Source of the DNA: Candidatus Dormiibacter spiritus
Lineage (GTDB): Bacteria; Chloroflexota; Dormibacteria; Dormibacterales; Dormibacteraceae
Direction: 5' to 3'
DNA: 61,873 bases
Assembly: GCA_003244185.1 (NCBI GenBank)
Contig: QHBT01000048.1
Coordinates: 1-61,873 of the forward strand
Numbering within the stretch: position 1 is the first letter of the stretch; every line of letters begins with the position of its first letter. Of this stretch, positions 1-8,068 are shown one piece after another. The notes beneath the pieces were generated by a model. It saw only the letters and a list, made by a program, of their open reading frames with translations. It ran no database searches and was not told the origin of the DNA. The position numbers and the translations under genes are program-made.

Positions 1-460
1 CTCGCTGGCCGGGTTCTTGATGGTCTGGGCCTCGTCCAGCACGACCCGGGCCCACGAGCACTCGGCCAGGGCCTCGATGTCGCGCACGGCCGTGGCATAG
101 GTGGTGATGACCACATCGGCCTCGGCCGCCTCCGTCGCCAGGTCGTCGGCCGACGCCCGGGACGAGCCGTGATGGACGACGACGCGAAGGCCGGGAGTGA
201 ACCTGGCCGCCTCGGCCGCCCAGTTGCCCACCACGGCGGGCGGCGCGACGACCAGCGTGGGCCCGCCCTCGGTCGTGCCCGCCAGGTGGGCGAGCATGGT
301 GGGCGTCTTACCCAGGCCCATGTCGAGGGCCAGGCACCCGCCGAGGCCGGCGGCATCGAGGAACCCCAACCAGGCGAGGGCCTCGCCCTGGTAGCCCCGG
401 AGCGTGCCGACGAACCCCTCGGGCGCGGTGGCCGCCTCGGTCGCCCTCTTCCCCGCTCGT
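1..460 (-). CDS. SNF2-family DNA helicase/translocase, internal fragment
   Basis: Reading the minus strand, an open frame gives a SNF2/helicase-superfamily-2 core: LRGYQ entry motif, Walker A DMGLGKT with a GNWAAEA-type motif Ia region downstream, and a DEAQ Walker B box followed by IKNP at the window edge. The frame runs out of the window at position 1, so the C-terminal helicase half is not seen. On the other side it stops matching the family just before the LRGYQ motif, so the several-hundred-residue N-terminal part usual for bacterial SNF2 proteins is missing. The break coincides with the start of a truncated MFS gene on the opposite strand. Family call is firm; whether this piece belongs to this genome is doubtful. 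Confidence 0.8.
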
Positions 461-466
461 AGCGGG
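452..466. repeat. 15-bp palindrome at the helicase/MFS junction
   Basis: CCCGCT, a 3-nt spacer CGT, then AGCGGG. It sits where homology to the SNF2 protein (minus) stops and homology to an MFS transporter (plus) begins. It may be a fold-back or chimera signature, or chance. Confidence 0.5.
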
Positions 467-1219
467 CTCGTCGGCGGCGCCATCACAGCCGCCTATGCAG
501 CCGCCGCAGTGTTCCAGGCGCCGCTGCTCAGCCTGCTGGCCGACCGGCTGGGCTGGGTCTCTGCCCTGCGCGTCGTCGGCGTCGGCTTCGCACTAATGGG
601 AATCGCCGCGGTGTTGGCCATGCCGGCAACCACCCCGCCGACGAGAACCCGAGCGGCTCCCTCTACCGATCCGCTCACGCTGCTGCGGCGCCGTCCGGTC
701 TGGGCCGGCTGCCTGCTGGCTTTGACCACCGCGTGTCTGGGCCCCTACGCCGCCGTCAACCTGGCTCCCCAGGCGCACGATGCCGGGTTGGCGGCGGTGG
801 TGGTGGCGGTCGTTCTGCTCTGCTTCTCGCTGGGCAACACCGCCGGCCGTCTGGCGGCCGGGGCGAGCGCCGACCACTGGGGCGTCACAGTGGCGGGTCT
901 CGGCGTGGTGGCCGCGAATGTGGTCGCGGCGTTACTGGTGGCTGCGGGGAGTGCCTCTGTCGTCACCTTTCTGACCGTCGGCGCAGCGGCGGGGCTGGGG
1001 CTGGGGGGCTCGGCCGGCCTCGTCTCTCGGCTGGCCCGGGAGGCGGTGGCGGAGGCGCCCAACTCCGCCTTCGGCCTGGTCTTCGCCGCCTACGCGACAG
1101 GCGCGCTGTCGGGACCCTTGGTGGGCGCGCTCGCGGGGGCGGGCCGGAGCGCCTGGCTGGTGGTCGGCTTGCCGTCCCTCATCGGTCTACTGGCGCTCAG
1201 GCTGCGAACCGGAGGCTGA
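461..1219 (+). CDS. MFS transporter, 5'-truncated (C-terminal half)
   Basis: Roughly 250 residues of a major facilitator superfamily permease. The first recognisable segment (GGAITAAYAA, then LADRLGW) corresponds to the middle of a typical 12-helix MFS protein of about 400 residues, followed by a basic loop (TLLRRRPVW) and about six hydrophobic helices to a natural TGA stop. The first half is absent. The plus-strand frame is open back to 404, but that stretch is antisense to the helicase, so no genuine start is visible. Substrate unknown. The protein is either a relic or an artefact of a chimeric join. Confidence 0.7.
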   Translation, partial: SGLVGGAITAAYAAAAVFQAPLLSLLADRLGWVSALRVVGVGFALMGIAAVLAMPATTPPTRTRAAPSTDPLTLLRRRPVWAGCLLALTTACLGPYAAVNLAPQAHDAGLAAVVVAVVLLCFSLGNTAGRLAAGASADHWGVTVAGLGVVAANVVAALLVAAGSASVVTFLTVGAAAGLGLGGSAGLVSRLAREAVAEAPNSAFGLVFAAYATGALSGPLVGALAGAGRSAWLVVGLPSLIGLLALRLRTGG

Positions 1220-1281
1220 GCGTCGGCAGCTGACAGGCCAGCAGTGAACACCGATCACTTCTGGGCGAAAGGAGCGATGCC

Positions 1282-1575
1282 TCAACGCCGGCTGGCGGGC
1301 GGCTCGGCGTCGAGCGGCCGATCCCGCGAGAGCACGAGAAAGACGCCGCCCACCACCACCGCCAACGCGATCGATCCCCACTCGGCTCGACTGTCGCCCG
1401 AGAAGCTGATTCGCAGAGCTGTCGACAGGGCGAGATAAACGCCGGCCAGGCCGAGGGCGAGCTTCAGGCGTCGGGCGACGTTTCGCAGCTGGTTGCGCAA
1501 GCCGCCAGGCCGAAGCGAGAGGACTGATACGACGAGCACCACCAGCAGGAGCAGGCCTATCAGGTATCCGCGCAT
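1282..1575 (-). CDS. Small membrane protein, unknown function
   Basis: 97 residues with ATG start. A strongly hydrophobic N-terminal helix (LIGLLLLVVLVVSVL), a basic stretch (RNVARRLK), a second hydrophobic segment and a third near the C-terminus (ALAVVVGGVFLVL), then a charged tail. This predicts a two- or three-pass inner-membrane protein. No family recognised. It lies alone between the truncated MFS gene and a divergent zinc-ribbon gene. Confidence 0.6.
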   Translation of the reverse strand: MRGYLIGLLLLVVLVVSVLSLRPGGLRNQLRNVARRLKLALGLAGVYLALSTALRISFSGDSRAEWGSIALAVVVGGVFLVLSRDRPLDAEPPASRR

Positions 1576-1661
1576 TTGACCAGGAGAAGTGTGCCCAATG
1601 TTCCGGCCGCCTGACCTCGGCGAAGCAGGCGAGCCGGCGCTGGGCGGGTAGTCTGGCGAGG

Positions 1662-1961
1662 GTGTGGCTGAGATGCACCCGGCGCTGCGGCGGCGAGCTG
1701 TTCAAAGCGCTTTCGGCCGAGGTGATAGTCGACTCCGCGGGGCGCTATCAGGATCACGAGATCACACTGTCGGGCTATGCCTGCCTCAACTGTGGTGCTC
1801 CAGCGCTGGATCTGAGCGCCGTCCCCACCGAGTTGGAGCTGGAGGCGGCGGAGGAAGTGGCACCTATCGCTGTCGACGTCCTCTGCCCAATCTGCGAGAC
1901 GGGCGTCTCGATCCTGCCCGGCGATGAGTGCCCTAACTGTGGCGCGGCGCTGATCTCCTGA
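1662..1961 (+). CDS. Zinc-ribbon protein, unknown function
   Basis: 99 residues from a GTG start with GCGAGG just upstream. It carries three CxxC-like pairs: an N-terminal C-x3-C, CLNCGAP in the middle and CPIC...CPNCG at the C-terminus, so it probably holds one or two structural zinc ions. The middle is acidic (ELELEAAEE). Such small ribbon proteins may bind nucleic acid or act as adaptors; no specific role can be read. GTG was chosen because it gives the only frame preserving all the cysteines. Confidence 0.6.
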   Translation: MWLRCTRRCGGELFKALSAEVIVDSAGRYQDHEITLSGYACLNCGAPALDLSAVPTELELEAAEEVAPIAVDVLCPICETGVSILPGDECPNCGAALIS

Positions 1962-2140
1962 GCCGGCCCCGCTGCTGCAACCTTGCCAGCCCGCGTCCCA
2001 GCAATCTGCCGTCGGGGGCAGCTGGTTCTAACCGCGGCTGACTTGGTTGCCGCCGCGCTGGTTACAGCAGCCCGCCCGCATCGGGCGCAGCACTGCTGCT
2101 GGCCCAGGAACCGGCAGCCGGCAGCCCGAGGTCCGCGGTC

Positions 2141-3340
2141 ATGAACAACCAGGCCACGAGGCTCAGCGGACACTCGCGGATCCTCTACCTGGGCCCATTT
2201 CTGAGCATGTTCGACCGCTTCTCCATTGCGCCGCTTCTGCTGCCGATCGCTCACGACCTGCGGGTGACAGTGGCACAGGTGACAGTGGTGGCGACCGCCT
2301 ACTTCCTGCTCTACGGCGCGATGCAGGTGGTCTACGGGCTGATCTCGGATCGGATCGGTCGGGTTCTGCTGCTGCGGCTCACTTGCGTCGGGGCGGCCCT
2401 GGCAGGCCTGGTCTCGGCCTTCGCACCCAACCTGCCAGTGCTCATTGCGGGTAGGGCTCTGACCGGCTGTGTCATCTGCGCGATCATCCCGACTTCGGTG
2501 GTCTACGTGGCCGACAGCTTCCCGTTTGAGGTCCGCCAGCGGGCGATTGCAGACCTCTTGGCAGCTGTGGGCTTGGGCACGGCCGCCGCCACCTTCAGCG
2601 CCGGCCTGTTGGCGCACTATCTCAGCTGGCGCGTCGCCTTTCTCCTGCCCGCGCTCGCGGCGCTGGGCCTGGCCTATGCGCTGCGCTGGCTTCCCGAGAC
2701 GCTGAGCCGGCAACCAACGAGGGAGTCCGCCATTCGGCAGCTGGCCGGGCTGGCACGGCGACCATGGCTGGTTTTCCTGACCCTCTTTGCAGTCCCGGAG
2801 GGTGCCGCCATGCTGGGCTTCTTCACCTTTCTCGCCCCGACCCTGGAAGCGCACGGCCAGAACCCAGCTGTGGCCGGGATCGTGACAGGCTTCTACGGCA
2901 TTGCGGTGCTGGCCGGAACGCAGGTAGTGAAGCGCATCGCGCCGGTTGTCGGGGCTCACTGGCTGATCGTTAGCGGCGGAGCGGCGTTGACGCTCTGCTA
3001 CGCGGTCGCTGCGCTCTCACCCACAGTCCCCGGCATCTTGGGCGCAAGCTTCCTCGCCGGCACGGGTTACGCAGTTATGCACTCCACGTTCCAGACCTGG
3101 GCGACCGAGGTGGCGCCACAGGCGCGCGGCATAGGCACAGCTCTCTTCGTCAGCGCCGTCTTTCTAGGTGGCGGCCTGGCCACGGCAGGAGTGGGCGGGC
3201 TCGCCGGAGCCGGAAACTACGCGCTGCTGTTCTGGTGGGGAGTGGCCGTGACGGCGCCGACGGTGGCGGTTGGCGCGGTTGCTCGACGGCGGTTTCGAGG
3301 TCAGCCGGCGGACAGCGATGGCGTGACCGCGACGGCGTGA
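2141..3340 (+). CDS. MFS transporter (YnfM/drug-efflux type)
   Basis: 399 residues, a complete 12-helix major facilitator protein with ATG start. The loop 2-3 signature appears as GLISDRIGRVLLLR near residue 67, and a second conserved acidic/basic motif follows helix 4 (AGRALTG). The overall pattern (helix 1 PFLSMFDRF, DRxGR loop, central LPETLSR linker) resembles YnfM/arabinose- or drug-efflux-type MFS proteins. Substrate cannot be deduced. It is transcribed alone; the 136 bp after it carry no clear gene or terminator. Confidence 0.85.
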   Translation: MNNQATRLSGHSRILYLGPFLSMFDRFSIAPLLLPIAHDLRVTVAQVTVVATAYFLLYGAMQVVYGLISDRIGRVLLLRLTCVGAALAGLVSAFAPNLPVLIAGRALTGCVICAIIPTSVVYVADSFPFEVRQRAIADLLAAVGLGTAAATFSAGLLAHYLSWRVAFLLPALAALGLAYALRWLPETLSRQPTRESAIRQLAGLARRPWLVFLTLFAVPEGAAMLGFFTFLAPTLEAHGQNPAVAGIVTGFYGIAVLAGTQVVKRIAPVVGAHWLIVSGGAALTLCYAVAALSPTVPGILGASFLAGTGYAVMHSTFQTWATEVAPQARGIGTALFVSAVFLGGGLATAGVGGLAGAGNYALLFWWGVAVTAPTVAVGAVARRRFRGQPADSDGVTATA

Positions 3341-3476
3341 AAACGCCAGCGTAAACGGCCGCCCGAGACGAGCTGCCGCCCTTCAGGTCCCGGCTGGCAC
3401 GTCTTCCCTCACGCCCTCCCACTTCGGTCGAGAGCATGATGGTGCGAGCTGGCCGGCCCACGATTAGTCTTGTCGT

Positions 3477-3947
3477 GTGGCAGTTACCGTGTGTCCGATC
3501 GCCCTGGTGAATGCGCCCATCGACATTGTCTGGCAGTTTCTAGCCGGCCCCGCGGAGTATGCCGCCTGGACTGACGCGGAGTTCATTCGCGCTGAACCGT
3601 CAGCGGCCGCGGTCGAGGGCCAGAAGATCTTCTTCCGGACGCGCGCCGTGGGCCGCTGGTGGCCGGTAGTAATGGAGCTTGGGACGGTGGACGCACCTCG
3701 CGTTTTAGAGTTGAGAGTCCTGCTACCGCTGGGGATCGTCAACTCCGAGCACATCACCGTACTCCCGCTGAGCGGGCGGGAAACACGAGTCAGCTTCAAT
3801 TGACACTTCACGCTTCCGCCTGGATGGCGGGGCCGTCTGGTCGAACTGCTCTTCGGCCGTGAGCTGCGACGCGGGCCGGCCGACTCGCTGGCTCGGCTGA
3901 AGGCTTGCGCCGAAGCAGCCGTACGGCCACAAACCCCCCTCGCTTAA
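3477..3947 (+). pseudogene. SRPBCC (polyketide cyclase-like) protein interrupted by in-frame TGA
   Basis: From the GTG at 3477 the frame encodes an SRPBCC lipid/ligand-binding domain (VNAPIDIVWQFLAGP start, strand-rich middle) and hits TGA at 3801-3803 after VSFN. The same frame continues without interruption to TAA at 3945-3947 and supplies exactly the expected C-terminal end: LPPGWRGRL, then RELRRGPADSLARLK helix. The family normally has an aromatic residue where the stop lies, so a TGG-to-TGA change is the simple explanation. Intact length would be 156 residues. Probably a nonsense pseudogene or a sequence error; read-through is possible but unsupported. Confidence 0.75.
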
Positions 3948-4001
3948 AGGCTGCCTTCGAGGTGGTGCTCCCCAGCGCAAGATGAGGCCGTTGAGCCGCG
4001 A

Positions 4002-5255
4002 TTAGCTGAGTCGCGCGGTCCCGCACAGAATGCCGGCCATCCAGCTTGCTGCCGGCACGTCGTGACGGCGCACCGCTCGCCTCAGAACCCGCACCGCGGC
4101 GGGCGTGTCCAGGTCATTGTCAAGGGCAGCCGCGAAGTCATCGACAAGCTGCCGCTGAGCCCCTGCCGCCAGCGCCGATTCCTCGCCCTGCGGGCCCGCC
4201 CCGCCCCCGCCGCCTCCTCCTGGATTGGGACCGATGAGCTCGGCCAGGCGGCCGGCCAGGCGCGCGGCGTCGGCCAGCCCTTCCCAGCGGAAGCTCCAGT
4301 CCCTTTGGTACCTGTGGGACGCCAGATAGAGGCGAACCGCGGCCGCGGACACCCTCTCCAGCGTGTCCTCGACGACCACCAGATTGCCCAGACTCTTGGA
4401 CATCTTGCGGCCGTCGAACCTGACCATCCCAGTGTGCAACCAGGCGCGGGCGAATGGAACCGTGCCTGTTAACGATTCCGATTGGGCCCTTTCCGACTCA
4501 TGGTGCGAGAAGATCAGATCCCGGCCCCCTCCGTGCACATCGATCTGCGGACCCAGATAGCGCGTGGACATGGCTGAGCACTCGATGTGCCAGCCCGGCC
4601 GGCCCGGTCCTGCCGCTGAGGCCCAGGCCGGCTCCCCCGGCTCCGAGGATCGCCAGAGCGGAAAGTCGAGTGGGTTGCGCTTGCGGCGCGGACCCACTTC
4701 CCCCAGCAGGCCTTCATCTCGGAGCTTGCGGATCATGGAGCGCCGGCTCCGGTGGGAAAGCGCGCCGTAGCTGGGATAGCGCTCCACCTCGAAGTAGCAG
4801 GCGTCGCTCAGGTACGCGTAGCCGTTCTCCAACAGCGAGCCGACAGCTGCCACGATCCCTGGGATCTCGTCCGAAACCTTGGGCATCACGTCCGGCGGGC
4901 GCCAGCCGAGCGCCTCCATCTGCCCTATATAGCTCTCGGTTTCGCGCTGGGCAAGCTGGCTCCAATCGACGCCGTCCCGGCGGGCGCGCGCGAAGAGGGG
5001 ATCGTCCACGTCGGTCACGTTCTGGACATAGCGAACCACCACGCCGCAAGCTTCCAGCCACCTGACCAGAACGTCGAAGGCGCAGAAGGTGAAGGCGTGG
5101 CCCAGGTGGCCCGAGTCGTAAGGGGTCACCCCGCAGACATAGAGCTTCAGCTCTGGCCGCCCCGATTTGGTCTCGGAGAGTGGGATGGGCAGGAGCCTGC
5201 GCTGCAGGGTGTCGTAGACCCGCAGCGCAGCCTTCGAGCTGAGCTCGTCGGCCAG
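4002..5255 (-). CDS. mshC: MshC-like cysteine ligase (cysteinyl-tRNA synthetase paralogue)
   Basis: A class I synthetase fold of about 417 residues. Visible: LYVCGVTPYDSGHLGHA (zinc Cys plus HIGH-type HLGH), YVQNVTDVDDPLFARA, the second zinc Cys in WHIECSAMS, the HHE ligands (SHHESE), and KMSKS. The TPYDxxHLGHA and DVDDPLF signatures and the absence of a long anticodon-binding tail match MshC, which joins cysteine to GlcN-inositol in mycothiol synthesis, better than CysS. The frame is open far upstream inside metK but has no ATG/GTG/TTG near the first conserved residues; CTG at 5253-5255 follows a GGGAG sequence and lies 4 nt after the metK stop, so it is my chosen start. CysS remains the alternative. 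Confidence 0.7.
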   Translation of the reverse strand: MADELSSKAALRVYDTLQRRLLPIPLSETKSGRPELKLYVCGVTPYDSGHLGHAFTFCAFDVLVRWLEACGVVVRYVQNVTDVDDPLFARARRDGVDWSQLAQRETESYIGQMEALGWRPPDVMPKVSDEIPGIVAAVGSLLENGYAYLSDACYFEVERYPSYGALSHRSRRSMIRKLRDEGLLGEVGPRRKRNPLDFPLWRSSEPGEPAWASAAGPGRPGWHIECSAMSTRYLGPQIDVHGGGRDLIFSHHESERAQSESLTGTVPFARAWLHTGMVRFDGRKMSKSLGNLVVVEDTLERVSAAAVRLYLASHRYQRDWSFRWEGLADAARLAGRLAELIGPNPGGGGGGGAGPQGEESALAAGAQRQLVDDFAAALDNDLDTPAAVRVLRRAVRRHDVPAASWMAGILCGTARLS

Positions 5256-5259
5256 GGCG

Positions 5260-6474
5260 CTACTCCCGGATGGTGGCAGCGCTGCGCTCTTGGAGCGCCG
5301 ACAGCCGGTCAGTTCTCTCCCAGGGGAGATCCAGGTCCTCGCGGCCGAAATGACCGTAGGCGGCGGTCCGGCCGTAGATCGGCCGCCGCAGGCGCAGGTG
5401 GTGCACGATCGCCGCGGGCCGCAGGTCGAAGTTGGCTCGGATGAGGCGGAGCATCTCCTCCTCAGAGATGCGACCCGTGCCAAACGTCTCCACCGACACT
5501 GAGGTGGGCTCCGCCCGGCCGATGGCGTAGGAGACCTGCACCTCACAGCGCGCCGCCAGTTGAGCGGCCACTATGTTCTTGGCCACGTGGCGGGCGGCGT
5601 AGGCCGCGGAGCGGTCCACCTTGGAGGGGTCCTTGCCGCTGAACGCTCCCCCGCCGTGACGGGCCACGCCGCCATAGGTGTCGACGATGATCTTGCGGCC
5701 GGTAAGGCCAGCGTCGGCCTCCGGGCCGCCGATCTCGAATCGGCCGCTGGGATTGACAAAGACCTTGGTCTGAGAGTCGACCAGCTCGGCTGGCAGCACT
5801 CGATCCACCACCAGCCGGCGGACGCCCTCCTCCAGCTGGGCGGAGCTCAGCGCCCGCTCGTGGTGGCTGGAGATGACCACCGCCTCGATCCGCTTCGGCC
5901 GCCCGAACTCGTACTCGACTGTGACCTGCGTCTTGCCGTCGGGCAGCAGCATCGGCAGCGAGCCGTCCTTGCGAACCTCTGCCAGGCGGCGAGCGAGCCG
6001 GTGCGCGAGCGAGATCGTGAGCGGCATCAGCTCAGGCGTCTCGTCGCAGGCGAAGCCGATCATCATGCCCTGGTCACCGGCGCCCTGCAGCTCGAACGGA
6101 TCCAGGTCGCCGTGACGCGCCTCCAGCGACGTGTCGACGCCGGCGGCGATGTCGGGAGACTGTTCCTTCAGGTACACGCTGAGCAGCGCATGGTCAGGAT
6201 CGAAGCCGCTGGCGCCGCCCCTGTAGCCGATCCCTGACACCGTCTGCCGGATCAGGTTCTCGATCGCCACGTCGGCATGGGTGGTCACCTCCCCGATCAC
6301 TGCCAGGAAGTCCTTAGTAACTGCCGTCTCGCAGGCCACACGCGAGTTCGGGTCCTCGGCCAGCATGGCGTCGAGGATGGCGTCGGAGACCTGATCGCAG
6401 ATCTTGTCGGGATGTCCCTCCGTAACGGACTCGGAGGTGAGCAGGTACGAGCTTGCGTTGAGAAACGATGTCAT
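5260..6474 (-). CDS. metK: S-adenosylmethionine synthetase
   Basis: 404 residues. It makes SAM from methionine and ATP in the cytoplasm. All signature segments are present: [10 protein letters not shown] near residue 20 (catalytic His), GAGDQGMM in the middle, [18 protein letters not shown], and the P-loop-like [19 protein letters not shown] with YAARH after it. Length is normal. It is fourth in an apparent minus-strand operon (sigma factor, Rieske protein, 81-aa protein, metK, MshC-like ligase), 46 nt after the small gene and 4 nt before the ligase. No SAM riboswitch is visible in the short leader. Confidence 0.97.
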   Translation of the reverse strand: MTSFLNASSYLLTSESVTEGHPDKICDQVSDAILDAMLAEDPNSRVACETAVTKDFLAVIGEVTTHADVAIENLIRQTVSGIGYRGGASGFDPDHALLSVYLKEQSPDIAAGVDTSLEARHGDLDPFELQGAGDQGMMIGFACDETPELMPLTISLAHRLARRLAEVRKDGSLPMLLPDGKTQVTVEYEFGRPKRIEAVVISSHHERALSSAQLEEGVRRLVVDRVLPAELVDSQTKVFVNPSGRFEIGGPEADAGLTGRKIIVDTYGGVARHGGGAFSGKDPSKVDRSAAYAARHVAKNIVAAQLAARCEVQVSYAIGRAEPTSVSVETFGTGRISEEEMLRLIRANFDLRPAAIVHHLRLRRPIYGRTAAYGHFGREDLDLPWERTDRLSALQERSAATIRE

Positions 6475-6520
6475 GGGCCGCAGCGAATTCTACTGAGCGG
6501 CCTCCGGGCGAGGGGACTGC

Positions 6521-6766
6521 CTAGCCGGCCAGCTCGTCGTCCTCGCCGATCAGCTGGCCCTGGAGCCGAAAGACGTCGTCCAGGACTCGCTCTGTCAGCC
6601 GCCCCTCCAGCCGGTGATCGGGGATGAGCCCGGCCACCCCCAGTCGGAGCTTGAGCTCGCGACCCACCGGACCGTTGATGCGGTGCACACCCCTCTCCAG
6701 CGCGTCCTCAAGGAGGTTGAGACAGGCATCGAGCGCGTGCAGGCGCCGCCGCTGCAGGTTCGTCAT
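6521..6766 (-). CDS. Small hypothetical protein in the sigma/Rieske operon
   Basis: 81 residues, highly charged, no membrane segment. Its ATG overlaps the stop of the Rieske gene by 4 nt (ATGA), implying translational coupling. The N-terminal half (LHALDACLNLLEDALERGVHRING) looks like an amphipathic helix; the rest is mixed. I do not recognise a family. Position between a redox-type regulator and metK suggests a role in the same circuit, but that is inference only. Confidence 0.6.
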   Translation of the reverse strand: MTNLQRRRLHALDACLNLLEDALERGVHRINGPVGRELKLRLGVAGLIPDHRLEGRLTERVLDDVFRLQGQLIGEDDELAG

Positions 6767-7458
6767 GCTGTCCCCATCACCTCGACTCGACCGTTCTTCA
6801 CCCTCACCCTGACCAGCGGTAGGGAGGGCAGGTCGTAACCGTCCGCCAGCGACTGGCCTTGCAGGGAAAAGCTGAGGTTGTGGCAGGGACAGCGGAGTTG
6901 AGAACCGGTGGGCACCAGCTCACAGGGCATGTGCGTGCAGTAAGAGGACATCGCCGTCAGCTGCTCGCCCTGGCGGATGACGAAGGCACTGATCGCACCC
7001 GCCGTCACCCGGTGCGGTTGGTTATCCGACATCTCAGCGAAGCGGATGCCCGTGTCGTACCAGCGTGCGGTCTCGGGTTGCGGCTCCAGGATGGCTCGCT
7101 CAGCCGCCGTCTTGGTCGGCCCTGGCGCAGGCTTGGGCAGCAGATCGGCCAAGCGTTGGGCGCTGGCTCCGCCCAGCGCGCCGAGCGCCACGCCGGCGCC
7201 GGCGACCAGGGCCGCGCGGCGTGAGAGTCCGCTTCCCGCCACCGGCACCGATCGCCCAAGCTCGGCGGCCAGGCGGCGCTTGAACTCGGGCGTCGGTCGG
7301 GGAAACGCCTCGCGCGCACCCACCAACCGAGCGGCCACCATGAGGGCCCGGCGCTCCGAGGCGTCGCTCAATTTCAGGTTAGGGCTGCGGCCGGCGAGGA
7401 GCTGGCGGACCAGTCCTTCCAGCCGGCCTGCCAGCCTCTCCTCTTCGCTATCGGACAT
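6763..7458 (-). CDS. Rieske [2Fe-2S] protein with anti-sigma-like N-terminus
   Basis: 231 residues in three parts. Residues 1-75 form a charged helical cytosolic region resembling anti-sigma domains (no HxxxCxxC zinc motif). Residues about 78-103 form a twin-arginine/transmembrane segment (SRRAALVAGAGVALGAL). The C-terminal part is a Rieske domain with ligands CTHMPC and, about 12 residues later, CPCHNLSF, followed by LPSLPLVRVRV. The start overlaps the end of the ECF sigma gene by 11 nt, the classic sigma/anti-sigma layout. I infer a membrane-bound redox-sensing anti-sigma factor; it could instead be an electron-transfer Rieske protein that merely neighbours a sigma gene. Confidence 0.8.
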   Translation of the reverse strand: MSDSEEERLAGRLEGLVRQLLAGRSPNLKLSDASERRALMVAARLVGAREAFPRPTPEFKRRLAAELGRSVPVAGSGLSRRAALVAGAGVALGALGGASAQRLADLLPKPAPGPTKTAAERAILEPQPETARWYDTGIRFAEMSDNQPHRVTAGAISAFVIRQGEQLTAMSSYCTHMPCELVPTGSQLRCPCHNLSFSLQGQSLADGYDLPSLPLVRVRVKNGRVEVMGTA

Positions 7459-8014
7459 CGCTCACCTCCGCCGCGGCACGCAGCGCCCGCCACTGCATGA
7501 TCTTCGCCGCGCCCGGGGTCGTGCTGGTCTCTCGGGCTACCTCTTTCAACGAGTAGCCGCGCAGGAAGCGCAACTCCAGAAGCCGCCGGTAGTTGGCCGG
7601 CAGGGCGTCGAGGATGCGGCGAACCCGCTCGATCGGCTCCGGCTCTTCCCCCTCGGCTTCCGCCTGCGAGAGGTCGTCGAGCAGTTGCTCCTCCGGCACC
7701 CCCAGGCGGCGGGCCCAGTGGCTGGCGAGGACCGAGCGGGCTGCCGCGAAGAGGTAGGCCCGCACTGCCGCGGGAGCGGCGTCCGGCCTAAGACGGGGGA
7801 TGGCCTTCAGCGCCACCTGCTGGGTCAGGTCCTCCGCGTCAGGCCGGTTGCCGACCCGGGCATACAGATAGGCGTAAATGAGATCGAGGTCCTCAAGCGC
7901 CTGCTCGGTCGGATCCGGCGCACCCGGCAGCTCATAGATCTGACCGGGCTGCTCAGCCGGTTTCATACCTGCTGGCGCCGCGGAGAGGCTTTTGGATTGG
8001 GGGAGGTCGGGCAT
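7448..8014 (-). CDS. ECF-type RNA polymerase sigma factor
   Basis: 188 residues. Region 2 is seen as AYLYARVGNRPDAEDLTQQV (residues about 48-67) and region 4 as LPANYRRLLELRFLRGYSLKEVA with a helix-turn-helix continuing to the C-terminus. The N-terminal 35 residues are proline-rich and variable. It heads the operon with the Rieske protein, metK and the MshC-like ligase. A promoter resembling the ECF consensus lies 27-54 bp ahead of the ATG, consistent with autoregulation. Confidence 0.92.
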   Translation of the reverse strand: MPDLPQSKSLSAAPAGMKPAEQPGQIYELPGAPDPTEQALEDLDLIYAYLYARVGNRPDAEDLTQQVALKAIPRLRPDAAPAAVRAYLFAAARSVLASHWARRLGVPEEQLLDDLSQAEAEGEEPEPIERVRRILDALPANYRRLLELRFLRGYSLKEVARETSTTPGAAKIMQWRALRAAAEVSDVR

Positions 8015-8040
8015 GATCCACTCATCGCGATCTGAGAGTA

Positions 8041-8068
8041 GATACGCCGCGGGGTTACGCGAAGTTAC
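8041..8068 (-). promoter_or_regulatory. Putative ECF-type autoregulatory promoter
   Basis: On the minus strand GTAAC (8064-8068) is followed after 17 nt by CGTATC (8041-8046). The AAC-N16/17-CGT pattern is typical of ECF sigma promoters. A second GTAAC lies at 8054-8058. The sigma gene starts at 8014, so a leader of about 20 nt is expected. The promoter overlaps the end of the antiporter gene. Confidence 0.5.

Noticed and set aside
1775..2959. 394-residue minus-strand frame over the zinc-ribbon and MFS genes
   Set aside because: Low-complexity shadow of a high-GC gene, with no recognisable domain.
3801..3803. TGA recoded as tryptophan across this genome
   Set aside because: Many intact genes here end in TGA (uricase, paaA, paaC, P5C dehydrogenase), so TGA is a normal stop codon.
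5256..5546. 97-codon upstream extension of the MshC-like ligase
   Set aside because: It overlaps metK in another frame and has Ser/Arg/Cys-rich shadow composition.
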